Positions 1-9,348 are shown, numbered from the stretch's first letter. The stretch is 36,230 nucleotides of DNA from Devosia equisanguinis (GCA_945862355.1 CAMAYR010000019.1:1-36230), one strand, 5' to 3'. Translations and numbers: made by a program. Notes: generated from the sequence alone by a model not told the origin.

Positions 1-144
1 CGTGTCGGTGTCCGACTGCACGATCTCGAAGCTTCGCATCCCATCACCTGCCGAGTGAGCCGCCCTCGACAAGAGAAATAGCTGATTCGCAAACCAACCC
101 AGACCCTTACGCCATCACCACCGGATCGGAGTTACGGAAGCAGG
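1..144. repeat. Left arm of a 144-bp terminal inverted repeat (end of a repeat/IS-like element)
   Basis: Positions 1-144 are the exact reverse complement of 36086-36229. Confidence 0.95.
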
Positions 145-566
145 TCTAAAAAACAGAATGGTCAGCCCCGTTGCCCGCAAATTCATAGAGTGCATTCGGG
201 ACGTGGCGCGGCCACTCGACCGGTAAGCTGCCTTCCGCCGCGGAATGCGGCTCACGCGATTTGCGCTGCAGCATTTCGCCCATCGAATGGGCCCCTCTGC
301 GGGGCTCCAACAACACATGCCATTGGATCGTCTGTCGAAAGATATTGGCGGTAGTGGCCCCAAGGCAGAATCCGCTGCGACGGTCGGTCTCGAACCTATC
401 GCGTCGACGTTCGCCTACCGTTCCAAGATCGACAGCTTGCGGAGGGTAACCTGACCGTCGACGACGCCTGGGTGCTCGGCGCGCGTGATCGCGCGATGGC
501 GGCCGGCATCGTGATCGGGCGGTGGTGAGGAAAGCCTCTTGGACGGTGCGCGGGGTCGAACCGCGC

Positions 567-1490
567 TCATCCAACCTGCCAAAGTGTTCGGCAGCGCGCC
601 GCCACCACCTGCTCGTACGGCAGCGGCCCGGCAAGCTGGCCGGCACTCACCGCGAACGCGTTGAGCCGCTCGATCATCTCCTCGGTGATCACCGGGTCGT
701 AGAACGGAACGTCGCGGGCAATCACGTTGGCGATCAGCGCCGCCGCGTCTGGCGGGAACTTGTCCGCACCCACCGTGCGGGCCTTGCTCGGATCCGCGCG
801 CAACGCAGCTTGGGCTTTCACGATGGCGCGGACGGTCGCGTCCACCGCCGCCGGCTCCTTCGCGATGAAATCTTCCCGGACGACGAGGCCCGCGAATGTG
901 CAGAAGCGCACGTCGCCCGGGTCGTCACCACGCCGCACGTCGACGTGCACCTTGCCGACGCCGCGCGAGACCGCCGTCTCCGCTCCCATCGCGTTGGCCC
1001 AGAAGCCGTCGATTTCTCCCGCCGCGAGCGCTTCTGCGGCGAACACGCCGAACGACACGTTGCGTTCGTGTGCGCCCGGCAGCGCAATAATCTCGACGTC
1101 CCGCTCGGGATCGAGACCACCCTGGCGCAGGAGCGTTTTGAAAACGAGGTCCGGACCTGCAGCCGCCGTCAACTTCAGGCCGCGCAGCGCGCCGAGATAG
1201 CCTCGCTCGGCCTTCAGATCGGTACGCACCGTCAGCAGCCATGGCGTGCCACGCGACAGGGCTACGCATACCTTGACGCCCTTCCATTCCGGAAATGCCG
1301 TCAGCACGTCGTGGACCGAGCCGGCGATGATCGCATCGGCGGCACCTTCGCCCAGGGCATGCGTCGCGCCGAGTGCGGCGACGAGTTCGATGCGCGCGTC
1401 CACGCCTTCGGCGCGAAAGAGCCCGAGGACGTCGGCGGCCAAGGCCGGGAAGCAGGTGTTGGAGACGAGGTCGACCGCTGCAATTCGCAT
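567..1490 (-). CDS. ABC transporter substrate-binding protein, NMT1/THI5/SsuA-like
   Basis: ORF translation MRIAAVDLVSNTCFPALAADVLGLFRAEGVDARIELV...; overall layout of NMT1-type periplasmic binding proteins. Start chosen at the internal Met. Confidence 0.7.
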   Translation of the reverse strand: MRIAAVDLVSNTCFPALAADVLGLFRAEGVDARIELVAALGATHALGEGAADAIIAGSVHDVLTAFPEWKGVKVCVALSRGTPWLLTVRTDLKAERGYLGALRGLKLTAAAGPDLVFKTLLRQGGLDPERDVEIIALPGAHERNVSFGVFAAEALAAGEIDGFWANAMGAETAVSRGVGKVHVDVRRGDDPGDVRFCTFAGLVVREDFIAKEPAAVDATVRAIVKAQAALRADPSKARTVGADKFPPDAAALIANVIARDVPFYDPVITEEMIERLNAFAVSAGQLAGPLPYEQVVAARCRTLWQVG

Positions 1491-2130
1491 GAGAGACTGG
1501 GTTCCCTGGTTTGTCTGCCTCGGATATCGGCGCATGGGCTCCTGGCAAAACGCACAAGCTTTGTAAGGTCGTTGAGCAGTTCCTCACGTCGCGCGATCAC
1601 ATCTTCGCGTTAGAAGTCCTTCATGCCTTCAAATGAGGGCTGGCGCGAGCCAATTGTTGGTCATCGCATCAATGGCGAAAGTGGCATTGGGGCAACCAGA
1701 GGTCGGACGAACATCTCCGCTCTTGGTCTGGATTTGTGCGTTGGCCCTGAGCAAACATTGCAGTCGGATCCCGCCACTCACCGTATCGAGCCTATAGCGG
1801 ACCCTATCGTGACAACCCGCATGTCGATGGGATATCGCGGATGGCGGTGTTCTTCATCGAGACGCCCATCGCCAAACGCGTCGTCGGCATTATCTCGACC
1901 CCTCCGCCGATCGAGGGCCGGTTAGGCAACCATTCAACGCTTTGCCGGCGGCAGCGCTGTGGTCGCAGGGCTCTGAAGTGCGATGGTGGCGTTGGTGCCC
2001 GTGCTTGAAATCGATAATGCGTTAGATCTGCGGGAGTGAGTGCTGCACCGTGATGAGTAGTTGGGCATCGGTTGCAACGGGAGCCCATCTAACTCATTGA
2101 TCAGGCTTCACTTCATGTTCTTTCGTCGTC

Positions 2131-2175
2131 TTTGTAAACCGTTGGTCGGGGGTTCAAATCCCTCAGCCGGCACCA
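2131..2175 (+). other. 3' fragment of tRNA-Thr(TGT), from anticodon loop to CCA; no 5' half
   Basis: tttgtaaaccgttggtcgggggttcaaatccctcagccggcacca: anticodon loop TTTGTAA, T arm GGGGG-TTCAAAT-CCCTC, acceptor AGCCGGC + ACCA. The upstream sequence does not pair with the anticodon stem. Confidence 0.8.
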
Positions 2176-2188
2176 TATTTGAGCTCAC

Positions 2189-2307
2189 GGGCCGTAGGCC
2201 CTCCGCATGGGCGGCGCGCGCGCCAGGGCGCGGTGCGCCCGGATCGCCTACGGCGATAGGAGAGTGCGTGCAAGCACGCACCTGTGGGCAAGCTGAGCGA
2301 CCGCTCA
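2189..2307. repeat. Cluster of short perfect hairpins
   Basis: GGGCC-gta-GGCCC, GGGCGC-ggt-GCGCCC, ATCGCC-tac-GGCGAT, GTGCGTGC-aa-GCACGCAC, TGAGCG-ac-CGCTCA in succession. Confidence 0.8.
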
Positions 2308-3093
2308 GCGTTTGAGATGACGCCGGAAGTCCGGCTGGCGCTTCTCCTTGAAGGCTGAGACGCCTTCCTTGGCCTCGTCGGTCTGATAGAACAGGCCCAG
2401 CGCCTCGAAGCCCATCGCGCCGATCGCGCGGATGCCCTCGCTGTCGAGATTGAACGAGCGCTTCGCCAGCGCCAACGCCGTCGGGCTCTTCGAGCAGATC
2501 TCGGCGCACCACAGCTCGACCTCCTCGTCCAGCTTGTCGTGCGGCACCACCGTGTTGACGAGGCCCATCGCCAGCGCCTGATCGGCGGAGTAGCGGCGAC
2601 AGAGATACCAGATCTCGCGGGCCTTCTTCTCGCCGACGATGCGGGAGAGATAGGCGGTACCCCAGCCTGGATCGACGCTGCCGACCCGCGGGCCGACCTG
2701 GCCGAAGATCGCCTTGTCGGAGGCGATCGCGAGATCGCAGACGGTGACGAGCACATTGCCGCCGCCGATCGCGAAGCCATTGACCCGCGCGATAACGGGC
2801 TTGGGCACGTCGCGGATGAGGGATTGCACCTCCTCGACGGGCAGACCGATGGCGCCGCGACCGCCATAGCCGCCGTCCTTGTGCGAGGACTGGTCGCCGC
2901 CGGTGCAGAATGCCTTGTCGCCCGCGCCGGTGATGACGATGACGCCGATGTCCTTGTTCCAGCCCGCCCGCTGCAGGGCGTGGATCATCTCCTCGCAGGT
3001 CTCGGCGCGGAAGGCGTTGTAGACCTTCTCGCGGTTGATGGTGACGCGCGCGACGGGGCCGGTCTCGGCGTAAATGATGTCGTTGTAGGTCAT
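2305..3093 (-). CDS. badI: Enoyl-CoA hydratase/isomerase family; 2-ketocyclohexanecarboxyl-CoA hydrolase (BadI)-like
   Basis: MTYNDIIYAETGPVARVTINREKVYNAFRAETCEEMIHAL...AFCTGGDQS...FGQVGPRVGSVDPGWGTAYLSRIVGEKKAREIWYLCRRYSADQA: crotonase fold, close to remembered BadI motifs. Confidence 0.75.
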   Translation of the reverse strand: MTYNDIIYAETGPVARVTINREKVYNAFRAETCEEMIHALQRAGWNKDIGVIVITGAGDKAFCTGGDQSSHKDGGYGGRGAIGLPVEEVQSLIRDVPKPVIARVNGFAIGGGNVLVTVCDLAIASDKAIFGQVGPRVGSVDPGWGTAYLSRIVGEKKAREIWYLCRRYSADQALAMGLVNTVVPHDKLDEEVELWCAEICSKSPTALALAKRSFNLDSEGIRAIGAMGFEALGLFYQTDEAKEGVSAFKEKRQPDFRRHLKR

Positions 3094-3180
3094 GGGGTCT
3101 CCTCTGGGGCGCGGCCGGTTTTGGATCGGCCTGCACTTTCTCACCCAAAGGAGGTCTCACACAAGCTGTGGTGCTGGATC

Positions 3181-3231
3181 ATACCGGCCCACCGAAAGTT
3201 CAAACTCCATTGTGCTGTGGTGGGCCGGTAT
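3181..3231. repeat. 13-bp perfect inverted repeat ATACCGGCCCACC / GGTGGGCCGGTAT
   Basis: Direct reading; 25-nt loop; lies upstream of the badI-like gene and downstream of the 3317-4129 gene. Confidence 0.85.
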
Positions 3232-3316
3232 CAGCTATTGCTTGCGCGCGGATACCTCCAACCCAAATGCCCGCCGAAGGGTCGAACATCTGGCTTTCCG
3301 GCACCAAAGGGCTGCT

Positions 3317-4129
3317 TCAGAACTCGACGCCCGCCTTCAGCTTGATCAACATGTCCTGCGTCGCATCGGTGAGACCAAACAGAACGCCCAGCTCCATGCC
3401 GAACTTGGGCTTGCCGTCATCACCATTCCCGCCGGCATCCTTGACGCTCATCCGGCGGCCGTCTCCATGTCCTGACAAGCCCGCCAGCGCACGCTCCAGA
3501 TAAATCACCGGGCCGATCCGATGCGGCTGGAAGTCGATGCCGGGAGCGTTTGCGATATCAGGGACGACACCGTAGCCTTCGATGCCGATTGCGAGCCCTT
3601 CGCGCACCTCCTGCTTCAAGGCCCAAGCGTAGGAGAACTCCGTTCCTTCCTCACGATTACGACCAAAGGTGTTCGTGAACAGCGTGTTGACCAGCAGCTG
3701 CGACTTGTCGGTCCCAAACTGCAGGATCGGCCCGTAGGTCACCGAATTGGCATGCTCATGATTGACGGCGAATCCCGTCTCTGTGTACCAAGCCAGACCG
3801 ACACCGCGCTCGAATTTCTTCAGCATGACCTGCGCTAAAGCGGCCACGCTCGCGATATGGAAGGGCTCGTCGACCGGCTTGTCGATGTTCAGCTTTACGC
3901 CCAGCTTCAGCCAGTCCGTGAAACCGTGGCTGGCCTCGATCTGGGATGAGAATCTGTCCCGGTCCGCATTGGCCGGATAACCGTCGAGAAAACTGTTGTT
4001 CGCTTCGACGGAGGTCTTTCCCTTGTCGACATCGGAGCCCTTGACGTCGAACGTCTGATGGCCGGCGAGTGAGGCGGCGGTGCTGAGTGTCAAAGCAGCG
4101 ACAGCACCGACCAGGGCCTTGATTTTCAT
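3317..4129 (-). CDS. Exported outer-membrane-like protein of unknown function
   Basis: Signal peptide MKIKALVGAVAALTLSTAASLAGHQ; alternating hydrophobic beta-strand-like pattern ending in F (KAGVEF). Confidence 0.65.
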   Translation of the reverse strand: MKIKALVGAVAALTLSTAASLAGHQTFDVKGSDVDKGKTSVEANNSFLDGYPANADRDRFSSQIEASHGFTDWLKLGVKLNIDKPVDEPFHIASVAALAQVMLKKFERGVGLAWYTETGFAVNHEHANSVTYGPILQFGTDKSQLLVNTLFTNTFGRNREEGTEFSYAWALKQEVREGLAIGIEGYGVVPDIANAPGIDFQPHRIGPVIYLERALAGLSGHGDGRRMSVKDAGGNGDDGKPKFGMELGVLFGLTDATQDMLIKLKAGVEF

Positions 4130-4266
4130 CGAGTCGAGTAGCCTTGATGATGATCGAACCCGCGACAAATAGAGTCGCCGACCGATTCTGGCGAGATCCT
4201 CACTGCCATTTCGGCGCGTTTCGCGCGGAGAGAGTCCTCTCGGCCACATCCGTGGAAGGTCGGCCT

Positions 4267-4430
4267 TGAGGCGTCGCGCCTTAGTCGACCGACGGTGCGG
4301 CGAGGTAGGTTTCAACTAAGGCGCGATCAACGCCTCACTAAACCATTGTTGATTCTAGTGGCCCTCATGTCGCGCCAAAATCGGACGGTGGTTGCGGCCA
4401 TGGTGCGATTCTGACGCGACGGGCCACTAG
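4267..4430. repeat. Two-hairpin intergenic repeat, copy A
   Basis: TGAGGCGTCGCGCCTTAGTCGACCGACGGTGCGGCGAGG...CTAAGGCGCGATCAACGCCTCA, then CTAGTGGCCC...GGGCCACTAG; similar to 17366-17498. Confidence 0.85.
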
Positions 4431-4449
4431 TCCGTCGCGCCAAATGCCT

Positions 4450-5241
4450 TCACTTGCGCGGCAACGTCCGGGAATAGGCCAGCACCGCCAGCGCGTCCTC
4501 CATCGGCAATGCCCGGAAATTGATCATGGCGATCCCAGTGTGGGAGTTCCTGATCTTGTGAAGCACCTCCCACGGAAACTTGTTGGAGTCCGTGCCGATG
4601 AAAGCGGGATCGTCCTTGCTGCCCCAGTTGAGCAGCTTACCGTCAAAGCCGTGACAGGCGGCACATGTGGTCTGATAGAGGGCGCGGCCACGGGCCGAAC
4701 TGCCGACCGGATTGCCGGTCTTCTTGTCCTTCAGCCGGTCCACGTCGTGCTGGCCTTTGGTGACGAACAGCGCGACGCGGCGCAACTCGTCGTCCTTGAT
4801 CATTTCCTGCGTGTATCCGTGAAGGGGCGCGCGAAGCATAGCCATTATCCGGGCTGGATCGCGGCCCTGAGCCCCCCTGATGCCCTTGATACCGGAGTAG
4901 TGATCGCCCTTGGCGTACTCGCCCTGCCGGCCCTTGTAGTCCCAGCCATGACACTCCTTGCAGCGCCAGGTGTTGGGACCCGACCCCTTGCCGTCCGCCG
5001 GATAGCTCGGATGGCCCGATGCCGGCTTCTTCCGGTCGAGCGCGTCCCACCAGTTGTCGTAGATGCGACCGCCCGCCGCCAGTGTCCAGGCTTCGCTGGG
5101 ATCGGTTGGAGCGCCATGCACGAAGCTCTGGGCTTCCTCGTCATGTTTGGGCTTGGCATCCTGCGCGGAGGCAGAACCAGAAAATTGCGCCATACACGCG
5201 CATGCAATCGCTGCCAGGGCAGCTCTGAAAATCGGTTTCAT
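4450..5241 (-). CDS. Periplasmic diheme c-type cytochrome
   Basis: Signal peptide plus two CxxCH motifs (CKECHG, CAACHG). Confidence 0.85.
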   Translation of the reverse strand: MKPIFRAALAAIACACMAQFSGSASAQDAKPKHDEEAQSFVHGAPTDPSEAWTLAAGGRIYDNWWDALDRKKPASGHPSYPADGKGSGPNTWRCKECHGWDYKGRQGEYAKGDHYSGIKGIRGAQGRDPARIMAMLRAPLHGYTQEMIKDDELRRVALFVTKGQHDVDRLKDKKTGNPVGSSARGRALYQTTCAACHGFDGKLLNWGSKDDPAFIGTDSNKFPWEVLHKIRNSHTGIAMINFRALPMEDALAVLAYSRTLPRK

Positions 5242-5316
5242 ATTTGATCCCTCGCCCCGTTGGGGTCACCTGTCGAGATAAGTGCGGCCCGGCGCGGCGC
5301 CGTGGTTTGATCCCCG

Positions 5317-6678
5317 TCAACCGTCCGAGTTTCGCGCATACCTGCTCGCCGGCCGCCGCAGCCCCATATGGTCGCGTAGCGTGGTGCCCTCGTAGCCCGT
5401 GCGCACCAGTCCACGGCGCTGAAGCTCGGGCACCAAGCTGTGGCAAACGTCGTCGAGCTCGCCGGGTAAATACGATGGCTGGAGGATGAACCCGTCGCAG
5501 GCGCCGAGCGAGAACCAGTGCTCCATCTCGTCGGCAACGTCCTTTACGGAGCCGATCATCGTCGCCTTGCCACGGCTGCCGGCGAGCCGCTCCCACATCT
5601 GACGGACTGTGAGCTTCTCGCGCGCGGCAGTCTCCATGATGTTGCGGAACATGCCCTGGCTCTGGACCTTCGCGTGCAGTTCGAGCTGAGGGAAGGGATC
5701 GTCAGGCTTCAGGCCCAGCGCGGTCAGGTTGGTCGCCAGCAGCATCGAGAGATAATCCATGCCGACCTTCGGGTGGATCAACGATTGCAGGTGATCCCAC
5801 TTGGCACGGGCCTCGTCGCGGGTGGCGGCGACGACCGCCGTGAGGCCGGGCAGAATCTTCATCTGGTCGGGCGTGCGGCCGTATCGGGCCATCCGAGCCT
5901 TGACGTCGCCGTAGTGGTCCTTTTGCGACTGCGGTGTCAGGTTCGACGTGAACACGCCCTCGGCGGTCTCGGCGGCAAGCTCGCGACCAGACTCTGATGT
6001 GCCGGCCTGAAAAATCACGGGATAGCCCTGCGGGCAGCGGGGCACGTTGAGCGGACCACGAACCTTGAAGTGCTCGCCGTGATGGTCGAGATGGTGCATC
6101 CGGCCAGGCTCCAGGTAGACACCGGAGGCCTTGTCGCGCGGGAATGCGTCGTCGTCCCAGCTGTCCCACAGGCCATGCACCACGGAGACGAACTCGCGCG
6201 CGCGATCATAGCGGGCGTCGTGCTCGTAATGCTCCTCGCGGCCGAAGTTCTGCGCCTCGGCCGGGTTGCCGGAGGTGACGACGTTCCAGCCGGCGCGTCC
6301 CTTCGAGATGTGGTCGAGAGAGGCGAAGCGGCGTGCGACGTTGTAGGGCTCGTTGTAGCTCGTTGTGGCGGTCGCCACGAGGCCGATGCGATTGGTGACC
6401 ATCGCCAGTGCGCCGAGCAGCGTGGTGGGCTCGAAATAGGCTGTGTACTGGGCGGATCGTTTCAGCGATTCCGGCGTGCGCTCGGCGGTGGCGGCGGAAT
6501 CGGCGAAGAACAGGAAATCAAGCCCGGCAGCCTCGGCAGTACGAGCCAGGCGCACGTAGTGGTCGATGTCGATATTGGCGTCCGCATCCGCCTGCGGGTG
6601 CCGCCACGAGGCGATATGATGCCCCGTGTGATTGAAGAACACCCCCAGGTGCATGCGCTTCGCGCGCGCGTCGGCCAT
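5317..6678 (-). CDS. NtaA/SnaA/DszA-family FMN-dependent (luciferase-like) monooxygenase
   Basis: MHLGVFFNHTGHHIASWRHPQADADANIDIDHYVRLARTAEAAGLDFLFFADS...GRAGWNVVTSGNPAEAQNFG...PVIFQAGTSESGRELAAETAEGVFT. Confidence 0.88.
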   Translation of the reverse strand: MADARAKRMHLGVFFNHTGHHIASWRHPQADADANIDIDHYVRLARTAEAAGLDFLFFADSAATAERTPESLKRSAQYTAYFEPTTLLGALAMVTNRIGLVATATTSYNEPYNVARRFASLDHISKGRAGWNVVTSGNPAEAQNFGREEHYEHDARYDRAREFVSVVHGLWDSWDDDAFPRDKASGVYLEPGRMHHLDHHGEHFKVRGPLNVPRCPQGYPVIFQAGTSESGRELAAETAEGVFTSNLTPQSQKDHYGDVKARMARYGRTPDQMKILPGLTAVVAATRDEARAKWDHLQSLIHPKVGMDYLSMLLATNLTALGLKPDDPFPQLELHAKVQSQGMFRNIMETAAREKLTVRQMWERLAGSRGKATMIGSVKDVADEMEHWFSLGACDGFILQPSYLPGELDDVCHSLVPELQRRGLVRTGYEGTTLRDHMGLRRPASRYARNSDG

Positions 6679-6779
6679 TGGGTTCATCCCTCCCTCACAT
6701 CGAGGCAATCCTATGGGCATGTCTCCGGCACGCCAAGCGCACCCGAGGCACAGCAATGTGTCTGGCGCGAAAGTCCTCA

Positions 6780-6825
6780 GCTAGAGTCTTTCTGGCGGAA
6801 GTGGAAGCGCCAGAAAGACTCTAGC
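6780..6825. repeat. 18-bp perfect inverted repeat GCTAGAGTCTTTCTGGCG / CGCCAGAAAGACTCTAGC
   Basis: 10-nt loop gaagtggaag; intergenic. Confidence 0.9.
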
Positions 6826-6844
6826 CTTTGATTTGTCGTGCGAT

Positions 6845-7363
6845 TCACGCCCTCGGTAGTTCCATCTCGGACGTTCGCACTCTAGGCGTCCGGCGGGGGG
6901 CTGATCCGAGATGATGCCGCCGCAGCAAGAAAAGAGCGATTGGCGGCAACACGACCCATTGCAGCAATGGCACCAACCCGACGCGCAGGCCCGGAAGCAC
7001 TGGCATCAGCGGCGAGTATGTCCAGCGGCCGACGGCCGTCGCGTGCAACTCGAGCACTACCGTCGATGCCAGCCCGGTCACAATGAACACACTTGCGGCG
7101 ACCGGCGAGGGCGACAGAAACCAGCCGCGGCCTCGTTGAACCAGAGCGGCGGCGCCAAACGACAGCAGACCGATCGCCACATCGCCGAGCGTGGCCCCTA
7201 GGCAGAACAGCGTCGCGGGCCAATGGGGCATGGCCGGCATGCCGTCGAAAAACGGCGTCTGCAGCATTTCCCAGACGAAATGAAGGAGGAAGAGATAGAA
7301 AGCGAGGACCCACTCGGGTGTCCGTAGTGTAACGATGGGGCTTCTCCACAACGCATCGTCCAT
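6845..7363 (-). CDS. Integral membrane protein of unknown function
   Basis: MDDALWRSPIVTLRTPEWVLAFYLFLLHFVWEMLQTPFFDGMP...; several hydrophobic segments. Confidence 0.6.
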   Translation of the reverse strand: MDDALWRSPIVTLRTPEWVLAFYLFLLHFVWEMLQTPFFDGMPAMPHWPATLFCLGATLGDVAIGLLSFGAAALVQRGRGWFLSPSPVAASVFIVTGLASTVVLELHATAVGRWTYSPLMPVLPGLRVGLVPLLQWVVLPPIALFLLRRHHLGSAPRRTPRVRTSEMELPRA

Positions 7364-7567
7364 GACGTTCGTACCCCTGCCGTGGCGCGCCGCGTCAGCT
7401 CGCTTCTGACGGCGCCGCACTACAATGACTTAACAAATTTGCTTGCACTATGGAGCAACTGGCGGCACATAGAAGCTAATTGTCCTTCAGATAGAAGCAC
7501 CATGCGCACCGGCTCTACAGCCCTGGCATTGTCCCGACGCCGCCTCCACGGCCCGTCGGTCGACGGC

Positions 7568-7624
7568 ATGCGCCTGCTTCCGGGTCTTCTCCTGCTGCTT
7601 AGCGGCCCCTGGGCCGTCGCCTGA
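7568..7624 (+). CDS. leuL: Leucine-rich leader peptide of leuA (MRLLPGLLLLLSGPWAVA)
   Basis: 18-aa reading with 7 Leu (CTG CTT ... CTT CTC CTG CTG CTT) shortly upstream of leuA; could instead initiate in frame at 7502. Confidence 0.65.
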   Translation: MRLLPGLLLLLSGPWAVA

Positions 7625-7647
7625 AGCTCTGCGGCCCCGCAGGGCCG
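7603..7647 (+). promoter_or_regulatory. Putative leuA attenuator with alternating complementary arms CGGCCC/GGGCCG/CGGCCC/GGGCCG
   Basis: Arms at 7603-7608, 7611-7616, 7632-7637, 7642-7647, overlapping the end of the leader peptide. Confidence 0.5.
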
Positions 7648-7755
7648 GCAGCTCAGGGGTTCGTGCAAAATCAGCCGCGCAAGGCGACTGCTGCGATTGA
7701 TATCGCCCCGCCATTGTGCTCGAAAAGCTCACGTTTTTTTTCCAGGAACACATCC

Positions 7756-9348
7756 ATGTCCACCGAATCACCCAAGATCGGGGCCGACGCCACCGCATTG
7801 ATCGTCTTCGATACGACCCTGCGCGACGGAGAGCAGTCGCCGGGCGCCACGATGACCTTCGAGGAGAAGCTCGAGGTGGCCGAATTGCTCGACGAGATGG
7901 GGGTCGACGTCATCGAGGCTGGCTTCCCGATCGCCTCGGAAGGTGATTTCGAGGCCGTCGCCGAGATCTCCAAGCGCGTCAAACGCGCGGCGGTTTGCGG
8001 CCTGGCTCGGGCCGGCTTCAAGGACATCGACCGCTGCGGTGAAGCCGTCCGGCACGCGGTGCGTCCGCGCATCCACACCTTCATCTCCACCTCGCCGATC
8101 CACATGAAGTGGAAGCTGCAGAAGGAGCCCACGGAGGTGCTCGAGCTGATCCGCGCATCGGTGGAGCGCGCACGGAAGTATACCGACGACGTCGAGTGGT
8201 CGGCCGAGGACGCCACCCGCACGGAGCACGACTACCTGTGCCGCAGCGTGGAGGTCGCCATCAAAGCGGGTGCCACCACCATCAACATCCCCGACACTGT
8301 CGGCTACACCGTGCCCGACGAGTACGAGGCGTTGTTCCGGATGCTCATCGAGCGCGTGCCGGGCGCGGACAAGGTGGTGTTCTCCACTCACTGCCACAAC
8401 GATCTCGGACTGGCAGTCGCCAACTCGCTCGCCGGTGTGCGTGGCGGCGCGCGGCAGATCGAATGCACCATCAACGGTATCGGCGAGCGGGCGGGCAACG
8501 CCGCGCTGGAAGAAATCGTGATGGCGGTCAAGACGCGGGCCGACGTGCTGCCCTACACGACGGGCATTGATGCGAGGATGCTGACGCGCGCCTCCAAGCT
8601 CGTGTCGGCGGCGACTTCGTTCCCGGTGCAGTACAACAAGGCGATCGTCGGGCGGAATGCGTTCGCGCACGAGAGCGGCATCCACCAGGACGGTATGCTC
8701 AAGCATACGCAGACCTACGAGATCATGACGCCCGAATCCGTCGGCGTCGCCAAGACCTCCCTGGTGATGGGCAAGCACTCGGGCCGGAACGCCTTCCGCA
8801 GCAAGCTGAAGGACCTCGGCTACGAGCTCGGCGACAACGCGTTCGAGGATGCCTTCAACCGGTTCAAGGCGCTCGCCGACCGCAAGAAGGTGATCTACGA
8901 CGAGGACATCGAGGCACTGGTCGACGAGGAGATCGCCACCACGGCCGACCGTATCAAGGTCGTCTCGATGATGGTCGTCGCCGGCACGCAGGGTCCGCAG
9001 ACTGCCACCATGACGCTGGAGGTCGAAGGCAAGGAGAAGACGATCCAGTCGACGGGCAACGGCCCGGTCGATGCGATCTTCAACGCCATCCAGAAACTGG
9101 TGCCGCACACGGCGATGCTGGAGTTGTATCAGGTCCACGCCGTTACCGAGGGAACCGATGCGCAGGCGGAGGTCTCGGTCCGGCTCGCCGAGGACGGCCA
9201 CGTCGTCACATCCAAGGCGGCCGACCCCGATACCCTCGTCGCTTCGGCCAAGGCCTACGCCGGCGCGCTTTCGAAGCTGATGATCAAGCGTCAGCGCCAG
9301 GTCGTGGCACAACCCCGCGGCCCCGAGCAGCGGATCAAGGGTATTTGA
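7756..9348 (+). CDS. leuA: 2-isopropylmalate synthase
   Basis: [41 protein letters not shown]..., [25 protein letters not shown]-terminal regulatory domain present. Confidence 0.96.
   Translation: MSTESPKIGADATALIVFDTTLRDGEQSPGATMTFEEKLEVAELLDEMGVDVIEAGFPIASEGDFEAVAEISKRVKRAAVCGLARAGFKDIDRCGEAVRHAVRPRIHTFISTSPIHMKWKLQKEPTEVLELIRASVERARKYTDDVEWSAEDATRTEHDYLCRSVEVAIKAGATTINIPDTVGYTVPDEYEALFRMLIERVPGADKVVFSTHCHNDLGLAVANSLAGVRGGARQIECTINGIGERAGNAALEEIVMAVKTRADVLPYTTGIDARMLTRASKLVSAATSFPVQYNKAIVGRNAFAHESGIHQDGMLKHTQTYEIMTPESVGVAKTSLVMGKHSGRNAFRSKLKDLGYELGDNAFEDAFNRFKALADRKKVIYDEDIEALVDEEIATTADRIKVVSMMVVAGTQGPQTATMTLEVEGKEKTIQSTGNGPVDAIFNAIQKLVPHTAMLELYQVHAVTEGTDAQAEVSVRLAEDGHVVTSKAADPDTLVASAKAYAGALSKLMIKRQRQVVAQPRGPEQRIKGI

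Noticed and set aside
2108-3160. 350-aa minus ORF starting with MKMNKRRR.../ containing VPAEGFEPPTNGLQ
   Set aside because: The peptide VPAEGFEPPTNGLQ is a reverse-strand translation of the tRNA-Thr 3' fragment, and the rest is a shadow of the real enoyl-CoA hydratase frame.
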